From positions 1,178,001 through 1,242,000 of the forward strand of contig NZ_CP032419.1 in the NCBI RefSeq assembly GCF_003595175.1: a DNA stretch of 64,000 nucleotides. Direction: 5' to 3'. Below, in pieces: positions 45,785 to 54,933 of the stretch. The notes under the pieces are model-generated. The model did not search any database, was not told the DNA's origin, and saw only the letters and a program-made list of their open reading frames with translations. The position numbers were made by a program, and so were the translations under genes. This stretch comes from Pseudomonas cavernae. GTDB lineage: Bacteria > Pseudomonadota > Gammaproteobacteria > Pseudomonadales > Pseudomonadaceae. Positions within the stretch are counted from its first letter, which is position 1. Each line of letters begins with the position of its first letter.

Positions 45785-47344
45785 ATGCACCTGACCCATG
45801 GCCTGCACATTTCCCTGCAGATGACTCCCGAGCGAGTCGCCACCATCTTCCGCGGCCGGCGCCGTACCTATCGCGAGCTGGTCGACCGCGTCGCGCGCCT
45901 GGCGGCCGGGCTGCGTGGCCTGGGCCTGCAGGCGGGGGAGCGGGTCGGCATGCTGGCGTTCAACTCCGACCGCTACCAGGAATACATGCTGGCCGGCTGG
46001 TGGATGGGCGCGGTGCTCAACCCGGTGAACTTCCGCTGGAGCGTGCCGGAGATCGTCTATTCGCTGGATGACTGTGACACCAAGGTCCTGATCGTCGACG
46101 ACCACCACCTGCCGCTGGTCGAGAACATTCTCGCCACTGCCCGGCGCAAGCCAATCATCATCCATGCCGGCGACGGTGAAACACCACCCGGCATGCTGTC
46201 GTTCGAGCGCCTGATCCTCGACTCCGCGCCGATGGAAGACAGCTGGCACGGCGGCGACGACCTGGCGCTGATCATGTACACCGGCGGTACCACCGGCCTG
46301 CCCAAGGGCGTGATGCTGTCGCACCGTGGCCTGTGGTCCTGCGCCATGATGCGCATGACCGCCTGCCCGGTGGCTACTGATTCGTTGGTGCTGGTCACCT
46401 CGCCGATGTTCCATGTCGCTGGCATGGGACTGGTCGCCCAGCGAGTGATCGCCGGCGCGGCGAATGCCTATCTGCCCTATTACGAACCGGTCGAGGTGCT
46501 GGAAACCATTCAGCGCGAGCGAATCACCGAAGCCCTGCTGGTGCCGACCATGCTCCAGGCCCTGCTAGCGCATCCCAAGTTCGCCGAAACCGACCTGAGC
46601 AGCCTCAAGCGCATCAGCTACGGCGCCGCACCGATGAATGCCGCCGTGCTCGAGCGGGCGATAGAACTGCTGCCTGCCGGCGTCGAGTTCACCCACGCCT
46701 ATGGCATGACCGAGAACGCCGGGGTGGTGACGCTCAATCTGCATGAGAACCATGGCCCCGAAGGGCGTGCCAACGGTCTGTACCTCTCGGCCGGCAAGGC
46801 CATCGCCGGTCTGCAGCTGAAGATTGCCGACGAACAGGGCCGGGAGCTGCCGCGCGGTAGTGTCGGCGAGATCCTCATCAAGGGCCCGTCGCTGATGCAG
46901 GGCTACTGGAACAAGCCGGAGGAAACCGCCAAGTCCATCCAGAATGGCTGGTTCAGTACCGGCGACGCCGCCTGGATGAACGACGAGGGCTATATCTTCA
47001 TCGTCGACCGGGTCAAGGACATGATCGTCACCGGCGGCGAGAACGTGTACTCGGCCGAGGTCGAGAACGCCCTGGGCAAGCACCCGGCGGTGGCGCTCTG
47101 TGCGGTGATCGGCGTTCCCCACGACACCTGGGGCGAGGCGGTGCACGCGGTGGTCATCCTCAAGCCCGGCGCCACGGCCAGCGAAGAAGACCTGCGCAGC
47201 CATTGCCGCGAGTTTATCGCCGGCTACAAGTGCCCGAAGACCGTCGAGTTCCGTGACAGCATGCCGCTGTCCGGCGCCGGCAAGATCCTCAAGAAGGATT
47301 TGCGCGCGCCCTACTGGGAAGGCCGGACCCGCGCCGTCAACTAA
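45785..47344 (+). CDS. Acyl-CoA ligase (ANL superfamily), tandem copy 2
   Basis: 519 residues, a paralogue of the preceding gene from MHLTHGLH to the Val-Asn C-terminus. The adenylation motif YTGGTTGLPKG, YGMTEN, the STGD motif and the terminal GAGKILKKDLR lysine are all present. Pocket-lining stretches differ: 'TSPMFHVAGMGLVAQ' here against 'VAPLFHTAGLSRVAA', and ENAGVVTLN against ENSPVITIN. The two enzymes may therefore prefer different acids. GAGGTTTCCCC precedes the ATG. A strong terminator lies at 47454-47495. Confidence 0.88.
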   Translation: MHLTHGLHISLQMTPERVATIFRGRRRTYRELVDRVARLAAGLRGLGLQAGERVGMLAFNSDRYQEYMLAGWWMGAVLNPVNFRWSVPEIVYSLDDCDTKVLIVDDHHLPLVENILATARRKPIIIHAGDGETPPGMLSFERLILDSAPMEDSWHGGDDLALIMYTGGTTGLPKGVMLSHRGLWSCAMMRMTACPVATDSLVLVTSPMFHVAGMGLVAQRVIAGAANAYLPYYEPVEVLETIQRERITEALLVPTMLQALLAHPKFAETDLSSLKRISYGAAPMNAAVLERAIELLPAGVEFTHAYGMTENAGVVTLNLHENHGPEGRANGLYLSAGKAIAGLQLKIADEQGRELPRGSVGEILIKGPSLMQGYWNKPEETAKSIQNGWFSTGDAAWMNDEGYIFIVDRVKDMIVTGGENVYSAEVENALGKHPAVALCAVIGVPHDTWGEAVHAVVILKPGATASEEDLRSHCREFIAGYKCPKTVEFRDSMPLSGAGKILKKDLRAPYWEGRTRAVN

Positions 47345-47360
47345 GCGCAGCCGCGTATCT

Positions 47361-47428
47361 GTAGGAGCGAATTCATTCGCGATGGGGCAACGTGGCGTGG
47401 CCATGTTCGCGAATGAATTCGCTCCTAC
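47361..47428. repeat. Palindromic repeat after the ligase genes
   Basis: GTAGGAGCGAATTCATTCGCG at the left is matched inversely by CGCGAATGAATTCGCTCCTAC at the right, a near-perfect 20-bp-arm palindrome of a kind frequent in pseudomonad intergenic DNA. Confidence 0.75.
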
Positions 47429-47453
47429 AGGGCCCGCCTGAGAAGCTTCTCAA

Positions 47454-47495
47454 CGCCGTGACCGATCCGTAGATGGATCGGTCGCGGCGTTTTTT
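47454..47495 (+). terminator. Rho-independent terminator of the acyl-CoA ligase genes
   Basis: A 15-bp stem from CGCCGTGACCGATCC to GGATCGGTCGCGGCG (one G-U pair), loop GTAGAT, followed by six T. Confidence 0.88.
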
Positions 47496-47550
47496 CTGGT
47501 GGCTTGCGGCTATACCATCTCATCAGTGCCTGCCTTGATGAGGAGCCGAG

Positions 47551-48549
47551 ATGACGGCCTGCAACCATTCACGCTGGGAGCCTTCCCACGATTACCGCCC
47601 GCTGGAGTCCAGCGCCGAGCGCCAGGCCTGGCGGGTGGCCGCGCTGACCAGCGTGACCATGTTGGTGGAGATCGCCGCCGGCTACTGGTTCAACTCCATG
47701 GCCCTGCTCGCCGACGGCTGGCACATGGCCTCGCACATGGTCGCCATCGGCCTCACCGCGCTGGCCTATCTGCTGGCCCGGCGCTATGCCGAGGACCGGC
47801 GCTTCGCCTTCGGCACCTGGAAGGTCGAGGTGCTCGCCGGCTTCGCCAGTGCGATCCTGCTGGTGGTCGTGGTGGTGATGATGGCGGTGGAGTCGCTCTG
47901 GCGCCTGTGGTCGCCGGCGCAGATCGCCTTCGATCTGGCGCTGTGGGTCGCCGGGCTAGGGCTGGCGGTCAATCTGTTGTCGGCCTGGTGGCTGCGCGAT
48001 CCCCATGCGCACGGCCATGGCCACGGTCATGCTCATCACGATCACGATCACGATCACGATCACGATCACGATCACGAACACGAACAGGTGGCGGATATCG
48101 GCCGCGACCTCAACCGGCATGCGGCCTTCCTGCATGTGCTGGCCGATGCCCTGACCTCGGTGGCGGCGATCGTCGCCTTGCTCGGTGGCAAACTGTTCGG
48201 CTGGAACTGGCTGGACCCGCTGATGGGCCTGGTCGGTTCGCTGCTCATCGCGCTATGGGTCAAGGGTCTGTTGATCGACACCGGCAAGGTGCTGCTCGAC
48301 CGTGAGATGGACAGCCCCCTGGTGGGGCGGGTACGCACCGCGGTGGAGCGCGAGGACGATACCGAGGTGACCGATCTGCACCTGTGGCGGGTCGGACGCA
48401 CGCAATACGCCTGCATTCTCACTCTGGTGACCCACGGCGACACCTCGGCGGACCGCTACAAGGCCTGTCTGGCGGGCTTTTCCGAGCTGGTGCACGTGAC
48501 GGTGGAGGTGAATCGCTGCGGCGTCGAGGAGCATCGCGCCGGGGGGTAA
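47551..48549 (+). CDS. CDF-family metal cation exporter with His-Asp loop
   Basis: 332 residues. Cation diffusion facilitator: six membrane helices, with the metal-site signatures 'LLADGWHMASHMVAIG' (helix 2) and 'HVLADALTSVAAIVALL' (helix 5), then a C-terminal cytoplasmic domain. Between helices 4 and 5 is a loop with alternating His-Asp and His-Glu (residues about 163-181), typical of Zn/Co/Ni transporters of the DmeF type. It exports divalent metal in exchange for protons. The loop is encoded by a perfect hexanucleotide repeat, so its length could vary. No metal regulator is adjacent. Confidence 0.88.
   Translation: MTACNHSRWEPSHDYRPLESSAERQAWRVAALTSVTMLVEIAAGYWFNSMALLADGWHMASHMVAIGLTALAYLLARRYAEDRRFAFGTWKVEVLAGFASAILLVVVVVMMAVESLWRLWSPAQIAFDLALWVAGLGLAVNLLSAWWLRDPHAHGHGHGHAHHDHDHDHDHDHDHEHEQVADIGRDLNRHAAFLHVLADALTSVAAIVALLGGKLFGWNWLDPLMGLVGSLLIALWVKGLLIDTGKVLLDREMDSPLVGRVRTAVEREDDTEVTDLHLWRVGRTQYACILTLVTHGDTSADRYKACLAGFSELVHVTVEVNRCGVEEHRAGG
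48037..48084 (+). repeat. Hexanucleotide tandem repeat (CACGAT)6(CACGAA)2 within the CDF gene
   Basis: Six exact CACGAT units followed by two CACGAA units encode the His-Asp/His-Glu run. Slippage changes length in steps of two residues without a frameshift. Confidence 0.85.
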
Positions 48550-48823
48550 GACTTCGGACTGTAACGGGGCGGGCGGGCAGCGCCAAGGGTTTTTCGTCGC
48601 ACCGATAAAAAAGCCCGGTCATGAGAAAAAAGTGCTTTTTACTGTCATCCACATTGGAGTATTAACGAGGTAGACCGTCGATCCCTGCAACCACAGGTGG
48701 CGGCCATCGGCCCATACCTTGCTTGCATCTTCCCGCGCCGCGGCCCGAGAAGACGGCGGCCTCTCCGCGGCGGAGCGCCGTTACGGCATTCCGTCGCTTG
48801 GCCCTACCAGAAGGTGACCGAGT

Positions 48824-50215
48824 ATGGATGACCACGGACGCTCTAGCCCCACCGCACCGACGCTCTACGCCCTCGATACCAATGTCCTGATCCACGATCC
48901 CAACGCATTGCTCAACTTCGAGGAGCACCACGTCGCCATCCCGATGACGGTTCTGGAGGAACTGGACAAGCTGAAAGCCGGCAAGCTGGGTGTCGCCGCC
49001 GAATGTCGGCAGGCCATTCGCCTGATCGACAAGATCCTCGGTGGCGCCAATCCCGAGCAGGTCGAGTTCGGTGTGCCCATCCCGCGGGAAACTGGTGGCA
49101 GTTGCGGCTTCTTGTCGATCCTGATGAGCAAGCGCGCCGAGCCGATGACCTGGCTGCCGGAAGACCTCAACGACAACAAGATCATCAACCAACTGGTGGA
49201 ACTGCAATCGCGCAAACCGGGCGTGTCCGTGGTGCTGGTGACCAAGGACATCAACATGCGCCTGAAGGCGCGGGCCTGTGGCATCGAATCCGAGGACTAC
49301 CACACCGACCAACTGGTCGACGACATTGCCCTGTTGCCGCGCGGCTACCACACCCTCGAAGGCTCCTTCTGGGACCGCGTCAGCAAGGTCGAGACCCGCC
49401 AGGATCACGGCCGCACCTGGCATCGCGTGCAGCTGATCGACAACCTGCCGGCGGTGCACATCAACGAGTTCATCGTCGACGCCCAGGGCTTCGTCGGCTG
49501 GATCAAGGGCATCAAGGCCGACGAACTGCTGATCCTCGACCTGCACCAGGAACCGCTGCTGCACCAGGAGGCCTGGGGCCTGCGCCCGCGCGACATCTAC
49601 CAGGCGCTGGCGCTGTACGCCTTGCTCGACCCGGACATCCACCTGGTCAACCTGGCCGGCGCCGCCGGTTCCGGCAAGACCATCCTGGCCCTGGCCGCGG
49701 CCATCGAGCAGACCATGGTCAGCAAGCGCTACCGGCGCATCATCGCCACCCGCAGCGTGCAGGGCCTGGACCAGGAAATCGGCTTCCTGCCGGGTACCGA
49801 GGCGGAGAAGATGGAACCCTGGCTCGGCGCCATTACCGACAACCTCGAAGCCCTGCACATGGAGGACGAGAGCACCCATGGCAGCGTCGACTACATCCTG
49901 CAGAAGGTGCCGCTGCAGTTCAAATCGCTGAACTACATCCGCGGGCGCAGCTTCCAGCAGAGCCTGATCCTCATCGACGAATGCCAGAACCTCACCCCGC
50001 ACCAGATGAAGACCATCATCACCCGCGCCGGTACCGGCTCGAAGGTGGTCTGCCTCGGCAACCTGGCGCAGATCGACACGCCCTACCTGTCGGCGCCCAG
50101 CTCCGGCCTGACCTACCTGACCGAACGCTTCAAGGACTTCCCCCACGGCGTGCACATCACCCTGCAAGGGGTGCCACGCTCGATCCTGGCGGAGTACGCC
50201 GAAGCCAACATGTAA
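48824..50215 (+). CDS. PIN-PhoH ATPase (PhoH2/YlaK family)
   Basis: 463 residues. The N-terminal PIN nuclease-like domain (about 14-150) begins '[20 protein letters not shown]' with acidic residues Asp18 and a Glu-Glu-Leu-Asp element. The C-terminal PhoH/SF1-like ATPase domain has Walker A GAAGSGKT at about 279-286 and Walker B LILIDECQ at about 381-388. Such proteins are proposed to act as RNA helicase-nucleases. Related mycobacterial PhoH2 unwinds and cleaves RNA. Start ATG at 48824 with AAGGTGACC. The catalytic acidic set of the PIN domain appears present. Monocistronic; the upstream 270 bp contain no obvious gene. Confidence 0.9.
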   Translation: MDDHGRSSPTAPTLYALDTNVLIHDPNALLNFEEHHVAIPMTVLEELDKLKAGKLGVAAECRQAIRLIDKILGGANPEQVEFGVPIPRETGGSCGFLSILMSKRAEPMTWLPEDLNDNKIINQLVELQSRKPGVSVVLVTKDINMRLKARACGIESEDYHTDQLVDDIALLPRGYHTLEGSFWDRVSKVETRQDHGRTWHRVQLIDNLPAVHINEFIVDAQGFVGWIKGIKADELLILDLHQEPLLHQEAWGLRPRDIYQALALYALLDPDIHLVNLAGAAGSGKTILALAAAIEQTMVSKRYRRIIATRSVQGLDQEIGFLPGTEAEKMEPWLGAITDNLEALHMEDESTHGSVDYILQKVPLQFKSLNYIRGRSFQQSLILIDECQNLTPHQMKTIITRAGTGSKVVCLGNLAQIDTPYLSAPSSGLTYLTERFKDFPHGVHITLQGVPRSILAEYAEANM

Positions 50216-50219
50216 CGAC

Positions 50220-50262
50220 TCCCCTCGCCCATTTATGGGAGAGGGGCCGGGGGAGAGGGGCG
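50220..50262. repeat. CCCCTCGCCC/GGGAGAGGGG palindrome
   Basis: CTCCCCTCGCCCATTTATGG followed by GAGAGGGGCCGGGGGAGAGG directly after the PIN-PhoH stop codon, the same family as those within the alginate operons. Confidence 0.7.
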
Positions 50263-50378
50263 TTTTGCCTCTTCCCCGTATCCTCGCACCGCCGGACGGC
50301 ACTCGCCGCCCGGCGTCGGTTTTTGTATACAATCTCCTTGCTGCGGGCCGCCCACCGGCCCGCTCGAGGAGACCCGCT

Positions 50379-50855
50379 GTGTTGACCCATCTCGATTCCC
50401 AAGGCCGCGCCAACATGGTCGACGTCACCGACAAGGCGGTGACTTCCCGTGAGGCGGTGGCCGAAGCCCGGGTGCGCATGCGCCCGGAAACCCTGCGGAT
50501 GATCGTCGACGGCGAACACCCCAAGGGCGACGTGTTCGCCGTGGCCCGTATCGCCGGTATCCAGGCGGCGAAGAAGACTTCCGAGCTGATCCCGCTCTGC
50601 CATCCGCTCATGCTCACCAGCGTCAAGGTCGAGCTCGAAGCCTGCGGCGAAGATGCCGTGCGCATCCAGGCGCGCTGCAAGCTGGCCGGGCAGACCGGGG
50701 TGGAAATGGAAGCGCTGACCGCCGCCAGCGTCGCCGCCCTGACCATCTACGACATGTGCAAGGCGGTGGATCGCGGCATGCTCATCGAGGGCGTGCGCCT
50801 GCTGGAAAAGCTCGGCGGCAAGAGCGGCCACTTCAAGGCCGGAGACGAACAATGA
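50379..50855 (+). CDS. moaC: Cyclic pyranopterin monophosphate synthase MoaC
   Basis: 158 residues starting at a GTG (50379) with CGAGGAG 7 bases upstream. '[17 protein letters not shown]' is the family's conserved start; '[17 protein letters not shown]' and '[21 protein letters not shown]' are its active-site blocks. With MoaA it turns GTP into cyclic pyranopterin monophosphate, the first step of molybdenum cofactor synthesis. Its stop overlaps the moaD start (ATGA), so moaC-moaD-moaE form one translationally coupled operon. Only moaA is missing locally. Confidence 0.95.
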   Translation: MLTHLDSQGRANMVDVTDKAVTSREAVAEARVRMRPETLRMIVDGEHPKGDVFAVARIAGIQAAKKTSELIPLCHPLMLTSVKVELEACGEDAVRIQARCKLAGQTGVEMEALTAASVAALTIYDMCKAVDRGMLIEGVRLLEKLGGKSGHFKAGDEQ

Positions 50856-51100
50856 TCCGCGTGCAGTATTTCGCCCGTTACCGCGAGGCAGTCGGCATCG
50901 ACGGCGAGCAGCTTACTTGGGATAAGGCCTTCGCCAGTCTCGACAACCTGCGCCAGCACCTGCTCGCGCGTGGCGGGGTGTGGGCTGTGCTCGGCGAGCA
51001 GAACCTGATGTGCGCGCGCAATCAGGAACTGTGCAGCCTCGACGAGTCCCTGGCGGATGGCGACGAGGTGGCGTTCTTCCCCACGGTGACGGGAGGCTGA
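50852..51100 (+). CDS. moaD: Molybdopterin synthase small subunit MoaD
   Basis: 82 residues, ubiquitin-like fold, ending in the Gly-Gly required for thiocarboxylation (FPTVTGG). It donates sulfur to the pterin within the MoaD-MoaE complex. It starts inside the moaC stop codon and ends one base before the moaE start. The central '[22 protein letters not shown]' insertion is typical of proteobacterial MoaD. Confidence 0.94.
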   Translation: MIRVQYFARYREAVGIDGEQLTWDKAFASLDNLRQHLLARGGVWAVLGEQNLMCARNQELCSLDESLADGDEVAFFPTVTGG

Positions 51101-51101
51101 G

Positions 51102-51557
51102 ATGGCCATACGGGTGCAGCAAGCCGCCTTCGACCCCGGCGTCGAGCTGAATGCCATGCACGCGGCGAACGTCGGCGTCGGCGCGGTGGTCGGCTTCGTC
51201 GGCTACGTGCGCGATTTCAACGATGGCCGCGACGTGGCGGGGATGTTCCTCGAGCACTTCCCCGGCATGACCGAGAAATCCCTGGCCAAGATCGCCAGCG
51301 AGGCCGAGGCGCGCTGGCCGCTGCTCAAGGTCGAGATCCTCCACCGCATCGGTCGTCTGGAGCCGAGCGAGCCGATCGTCTTCGTCGGCACCGCCAGCGC
51401 CCATCGCCAGGCGGCGTTCGACGCCTGCAACTTCATCATGGATTACCTCAAGACCCGCGCGCCGTTCTGGAAGAAGGAAGACACCGCCGAAGGCCCGCGC
51501 TGGGTCGAAGGCCGTTGCAGCGACCAGAGCGCCGCCGAGCGCTGGCGGCGCGACTGA
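51102..51557 (+). CDS. moaE: Molybdopterin synthase large subunit MoaE
   Basis: 151 residues. The catalytic large subunit converts precursor Z to molybdopterin using MoaD thiocarboxylate. Conserved blocks: 'GAVVGFVGYVRDFNDG', the 'LEHFPGMTEKSL' helix, the 'AHRQAAFDACNFIMDYLKTRAPFWKKE' C-terminal region with active-site Lys residues, and GPRWVE. One-base spacing from moaD. No gene follows for 440 bp. Confidence 0.95.
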   Translation: MAIRVQQAAFDPGVELNAMHAANVGVGAVVGFVGYVRDFNDGRDVAGMFLEHFPGMTEKSLAKIASEAEARWPLLKVEILHRIGRLEPSEPIVFVGTASAHRQAAFDACNFIMDYLKTRAPFWKKEDTAEGPRWVEGRCSDQSAAERWRRD

Positions 51558-51999
51558 GCCACGGCGTCATCGTCTTCAGCGCCGCTTTGGTTAGCCGCGC
51601 CGCGGCGTAACCCACCAGCGCTGCCGCCCTGGACCCCAGCGTCCAGCAGGATCGGTACCCTACGAATCATCCTGCCCGGGCATCGCCTGCCAGACCCACG
51701 CCTCCCAACAGCCAATTGGGGTATGACCTTGCCTAGCGGTTTGCGCTGCGCCCTGGGTGTCTGCGGCTGTTGGGGGGCGTGCGTGCGATCGCCGGGTTGA
51801 AGGTCTGCACACTTAAGTACAGTATGGATTAATAAGTACAAAACAGCGGCCAGCCATGATCACTCAGCGCCAGCTATCCAGCCGTTTTCTCCGCCAGCCC
51901 GCCCTGGCTATGCGTTTTTCTGCCATGCCCATCAACGTCCACCGCACCTGTCCGCCTGGCACCGCCAGCGGGTGCCTATCCGTACCTGGGAGTCGCATC
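51558..51999. other. Spacer upstream of the amino-acid binding protein
   Basis: No gene supported. Bases about 51590-51620 hold a TTAGCCGCGCCGCGGCGTAACCCACC palindrome-type repeat arm. Near 51805-51840 an AT-rich stretch (TTAAGTACAGTATGGATTAA) could contain the promoter of the following gene. Confidence 0.4.
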
Positions 52000-52779
52000 A
52001 TGAAGAAACTCGTTCTGCTGGGCAGCCTTGCCCTGAGCCTGCTGGCCGCCAGCGCCTCATTCGCCGATGAACAGGCCCTGCGCATCGGCATCGAAGCCGC
52101 CTACCCACCCTTCGCCTACAAGACCCCGAGCGGGCAGATCGAAGGTTTCGACTACGACATCGGCAACGCGCTGTGCGCTGAGATGAAGGTCAAATGCCAG
52201 TGGATCGAGCAGGAGTACGACGGCCTGATCCCGTCGCTGAAAGTGCGCAAGATCGATGCCGCGCTGTCCTCGATCACCATCACCGAGGAGCGTAAGCACT
52301 CGGTCGATTTCACCCACAAGTACTACTTCACCCCGGGCCGCCTGGTGATGAAGGAAGGCTTCGTGCTGGATGAGCAGTTCAGCGCCCTCAAGGGCAAGAA
52401 CATCGGCGTGCAGCGCGGCTCCACCGCCGATCGCTTCGCTTCGGCGGTGCTGGCCAAGGCCGGCGCCACTATCGTGCGCTACACCAGCCAGGACGAGATC
52501 TATCTGGATGTGCTCGCCGGGCGCCTGGACGGCACCTTCGCCGACTCCATTCCGCTGGAGATCGGTTTCCTCGATACCCCGCGCGGCAAGGGCTTCGCCT
52601 TCGTCGGGCCGGAGTTCAAGGACCCGCAATACTTCGGCGAGGGTGCGGGGATTGCCGTGCGCAAGGGCAATACCGAGCTGGTGGGCAAGCTCAATCAGGC
52701 CATCGACAGCATCCGCGCCAATGGCAAGTATCAGGAGATCCAGGGCAAATACTTCAAGTCGGATATCTACGGCGACTGA
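52000..52779 (+). CDS. Periplasmic amino-acid-binding protein (basic amino-acid type)
   Basis: 259 residues from the ATG at 52000 (GGGAG upstream). Signal peptide [22 protein letters not shown], then the type II solute-binding fold of ABC amino-acid transporters: '[20 protein letters not shown]', '[11 protein letters not shown]', '[15 protein letters not shown]'. No permease or ATPase is adjacent. A binding-protein gene stands next to dauR in Pseudomonas aeruginosa (PA3865, from memory); this protein is similar in type and likewise lies beside a DauR-like gene. Lysine/arginine/ornithine-type ligand is inferred. Ends in a bidirectional terminator. Confidence 0.85.
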   Translation: MKKLVLLGSLALSLLAASASFADEQALRIGIEAAYPPFAYKTPSGQIEGFDYDIGNALCAEMKVKCQWIEQEYDGLIPSLKVRKIDAALSSITITEERKHSVDFTHKYYFTPGRLVMKEGFVLDEQFSALKGKNIGVQRGSTADRFASAVLAKAGATIVRYTSQDEIYLDVLAGRLDGTFADSIPLEIGFLDTPRGKGFAFVGPEFKDPQYFGEGAGIAVRKGNTELVGKLNQAIDSIRANGKYQEIQGKYFKSDIYGD

Positions 52780-52793
52780 TCGTCGTTACGCAG

Positions 52794-52822
52794 AAAAAAG
52801 CCGTGCATTGCACGGCTTTTTT
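52794..52822. terminator. Bidirectional rho-independent terminator
   Basis: AAAAAAGCCGTGC, loop ATT, GCACGGCTTTTTT: a perfect stem with A- and T-runs, between two convergent genes. Confidence 0.92.
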
Positions 52823-52835
52823 GCTGTTTGGGGCA

Positions 52836-53315
52836 TCAGGCCGGCCCGCGTCGCACCTCTTCCTCGGCCAGGCGGCGGATGTGCTCGGCGAAATTCGGGT
52901 CTTCGCCGCGCAGCAGCTCCGGCAGACGCGCGCGGAAGTCCTCGCGCCGGCTCCACTCACGCATGTAGTCCTCCCAGGAATGCCAGCGGCGGCGTTTCTT
53001 GTCGTCCATGTGCTCGTCGTAGACCAGCAGATAGGCGCGCTCGAACAGCGAGATCAGCATGTCGAAGATCACCCACATGCGTTCGCGCTGCTCGTCGCTC
53101 AGGTCCGGGGTCGCGTGCTGACTGCGCAGGCGCAGGTCGGGGTTGGCCAGCACCACTTCGAGGAAGTCGATGTAGGCATCGGAAATCTGCTGCCAGGTGG
53201 CTTCTTCCTCGTTCTCGCGCTCCTTGCTCTGCTCGAAGAGGAACACGCCGATGGCGAACGGCAGCGCCACCACCGTGACTATGTAGGAGAGCAGTTCCCA
53301 GGTTTCCAGTGTCAT
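52836..53315 (-). CDS. Hypothetical membrane-anchored protein
   Basis: 159 residues. One N-terminal membrane helix (about 8-28, 'LLSYIVTVVALPFAIGVFLF') is followed by a long charged helical domain with Trp-rich segments ('RWHSWEDYMREWSRREDF') and an acidic/basic C-terminus. A short coiled-coil-like stretch rich in Glu follows the helix. Not a recognised enzyme; similar small proteins are annotated as hypothetical or fusaric-acid-resistance-like without support. It converges on the preceding gene across a shared terminator. Confidence 0.7.
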   Translation of the reverse strand: MTLETWELLSYIVTVVALPFAIGVFLFEQSKERENEEEATWQQISDAYIDFLEVVLANPDLRLRSQHATPDLSDEQRERMWVIFDMLISLFERAYLLVYDEHMDDKKRRRWHSWEDYMREWSRREDFRARLPELLRGEDPNFAEHIRRLAEEEVRRGPA

Positions 53316-53357
53316 GACAGTCCCGCGTGCCGGCTGGCGAAAGGTAAGGGGTTTTAA

Positions 53358-53498
53358 CAGGTTGTTGAAAAACGTAACGAGCGAAGGCTAGACAAGGCGA
53401 AATCAGCCGAAGAAGCGGAGTTTACGAGGTGTAAATGAGCATTCTGAGGCTGATTTCAACGCCGTATAGCCGAGCGCAGTAGTTATTCAACAGCCTGT
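53358..53498. mobile_element. MITE-like element ending at the dauR stop codon
   Basis: 141 bp bounded by ACAGGTTGTTGAA and its inverse TTCAACAGCCTGT, without coding capacity. Its right end overlaps the first base of the neighbouring gene's stop codon. This type of TTGTTGAA-ended miniature element is common in Pseudomonas genomes. Confidence 0.7.
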
Positions 53499-54127
53499 CA
53501 GGCTTCGCTCTTGATTTCCTTCAGGTGCTTGTACACCGTCGCCCGCCCCATATTCAGCACGTTGGCCACGTAGTTGGCGGCGCTCTTGCCCTTGAACGCG
53601 CCTTCGGCGTGCAGCGCTTCCACCAGCTCGCGCTTGTGTTCGCGGGTCAGCAGGTTGAGGCCGAGCTGGCGCTGGCGCAGCCAGTTGTGCAGGAAGGTGT
53701 TGATGCGTTCCTGCCAGTCGTCGCGAAACAGCGCGTCCGGCTGCGGCACCAGCTTGCTCGAGGAGAGGAACAGGTCCAGCGCCTGCTTGGCGGTCTCGAA
53801 CAGCGAGATGTTCAGGTTGATGCACAGCACGGCCACCGGTGTGCCCTGGTCGTCGCGCAGCACGGTGCTGACCGAGCGGATCTTCTGGCCGTCCCAGTTG
53901 AGCTTTTCGTAGGGGCCGATGTTGTGTTCGCCGCTCTCGGCGCTGAGCAGGTCTTCCAGCGCCGAGTCGTCGCCGATCTCGCGCTTGGAGATGTTGTTGG
54001 CCAGGTAGTCGACCTTCTGTGTGCGCAGGTCGTGCAGCACCACTTCGGCATGGGGGTAGAACAGCGTGGCGATGGCGTCGGCGATGGCCCGGTAGTTGTC
54101 GAGGGCGGGATCGGGGCGAGGGGGCAT
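53498..54127 (-). CDS. dauR: DauR/YheO-like PAS-HTH transcriptional regulator
   Basis: 209 residues. N-terminal PAS-like YheO domain ('LFYPHAEVVLHDLRTQKVDYLANN', 'GEHNIGPYEKLNWDGQKIRS', 'INLNISLFETAKQALDLF') and C-terminal helix-turn-helix ('AANYVANVLNMGRATVYKHLKEIK'). In Pseudomonas aeruginosa DauR represses dauBA and responds to D-arginine and D-lysine. The presence of dauA and dauB remnants on the same strand upstream (61.4-62.1 kb) supports the name, but the usual adjacency is broken by about 7 kb. A MITE abuts its 3' end. Could also be a generic YheO-family regulator. Confidence 0.75.
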   Translation of the reverse strand: MPPRPDPALDNYRAIADAIATLFYPHAEVVLHDLRTQKVDYLANNISKREIGDDSALEDLLSAESGEHNIGPYEKLNWDGQKIRSVSTVLRDDQGTPVAVLCINLNISLFETAKQALDLFLSSSKLVPQPDALFRDDWQERINTFLHNWLRQRQLGLNLLTREHKRELVEALHAEGAFKGKSAANYVANVLNMGRATVYKHLKEIKSEA

Positions 54128-54251
54128 GCGGTCTGACTCCTTGGAACAGGCTCTTGGGCAGCCCGGCGAGTGTGCCGCAAAGCGCCTGGGGCGTCACCTC
54201 GGGCGCAGGCGCGTTACTGGCTAAGGCGCGCCGGCGACAGCATCTCGGCGC

Positions 54252-54914
54252 TCAGAGCGAACTGGCGCAAATGCTCAGGCCGCGGCTGCGCAAGCAGTGG
54301 TCGACTGATTGGCGAAAATGCATGCCGCTGGACAGCAGGCCCAGGGGCAGGGCAGCCACCGCCTGCCAGTCCAGTTCGGCCTCGGCGATATCGAAGTGGC
54401 GGCTGTCGTGCAGCAGGCCGATGCCGGTGTCGGCCAGTTCCAGGCAATCGAAGCGCTCGCGGTCGATGCGTTCCAGGTAGGCCAGGCCGAGGTCCAGCTG
54501 GTTGCTGGCCAGGCGCTCGACAATGGTTTCGCTGCTCAGGGCGAACAGCTGGAAGCGCAGGTTCGGGTGCTGACGGGCGAACAGGCCGAGCAGGCGCATT
54601 GGGTCGATCCCGCCCAGCGGCACCAGGCCCAGGCGCAAGGTGCCGACCAGCTGGCCGCGGCAGGCCGAGGCCTCGGCATACAGGCCGTCATGGGCGGCCA
54701 GCAGGCTATGGGCTCAGGCCAGAATGCGCTCGCCTTCGGCGGTAAACCCCTCGAAACGCTGACCGCGGCGCACCAGCGGCAGGCCCAGTTCCTCTTCCAG
54801 GCCGCGCAAGCGCATGGACAGGGTCGGCTGGGTGACATGGCAGCGCGCCGCGGCCTGGCCGAAGTTATGCGTCTGCTCCAGGGCGATCAGGTATTTCAGT
54901 TGCTTGATATCCAT
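54252..54914 (-). pseudogene. LysR-type regulator with in-frame stop, truncated
   Basis: It begins MDIKQLKYLIALEQTHNFGQ, a normal LysR helix-turn-helix, but a TGA at 54714-54716 interrupts the frame after residue 66 where family members have Trp (ERILA-W-AHSLL, a TGG to TGA change). The frame then continues with typical effector-domain sequence (LRLGLVPLGGIDPMRLL, QLDLGLAYLERI) and ends after about 220 codons, whereas LysR proteins have about 290-300. The final residues look frameshifted. Probably non-functional, and lacking the last part of the effector domain as well. Confidence 0.8.
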
Positions 54915-54933
54915 ACGTCGTCATGCGGGTCTT

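Noticed and set aside
48621..48665. 15-codon frame (MRKKCFLLSSTLEY) upstream of the PIN-PhoH gene as a leader peptide
   Set aside because: No ribosome-binding site before its ATG and no attenuator-like hairpin with a T-run after it; too short to support.
54714..54716. TGA in the LysR gene as selenocysteine or programmed readthrough
   Set aside because: No selenocysteine insertion element recognised, LysR proteins do not contain selenocysteine, and the C-terminus is also damaged.
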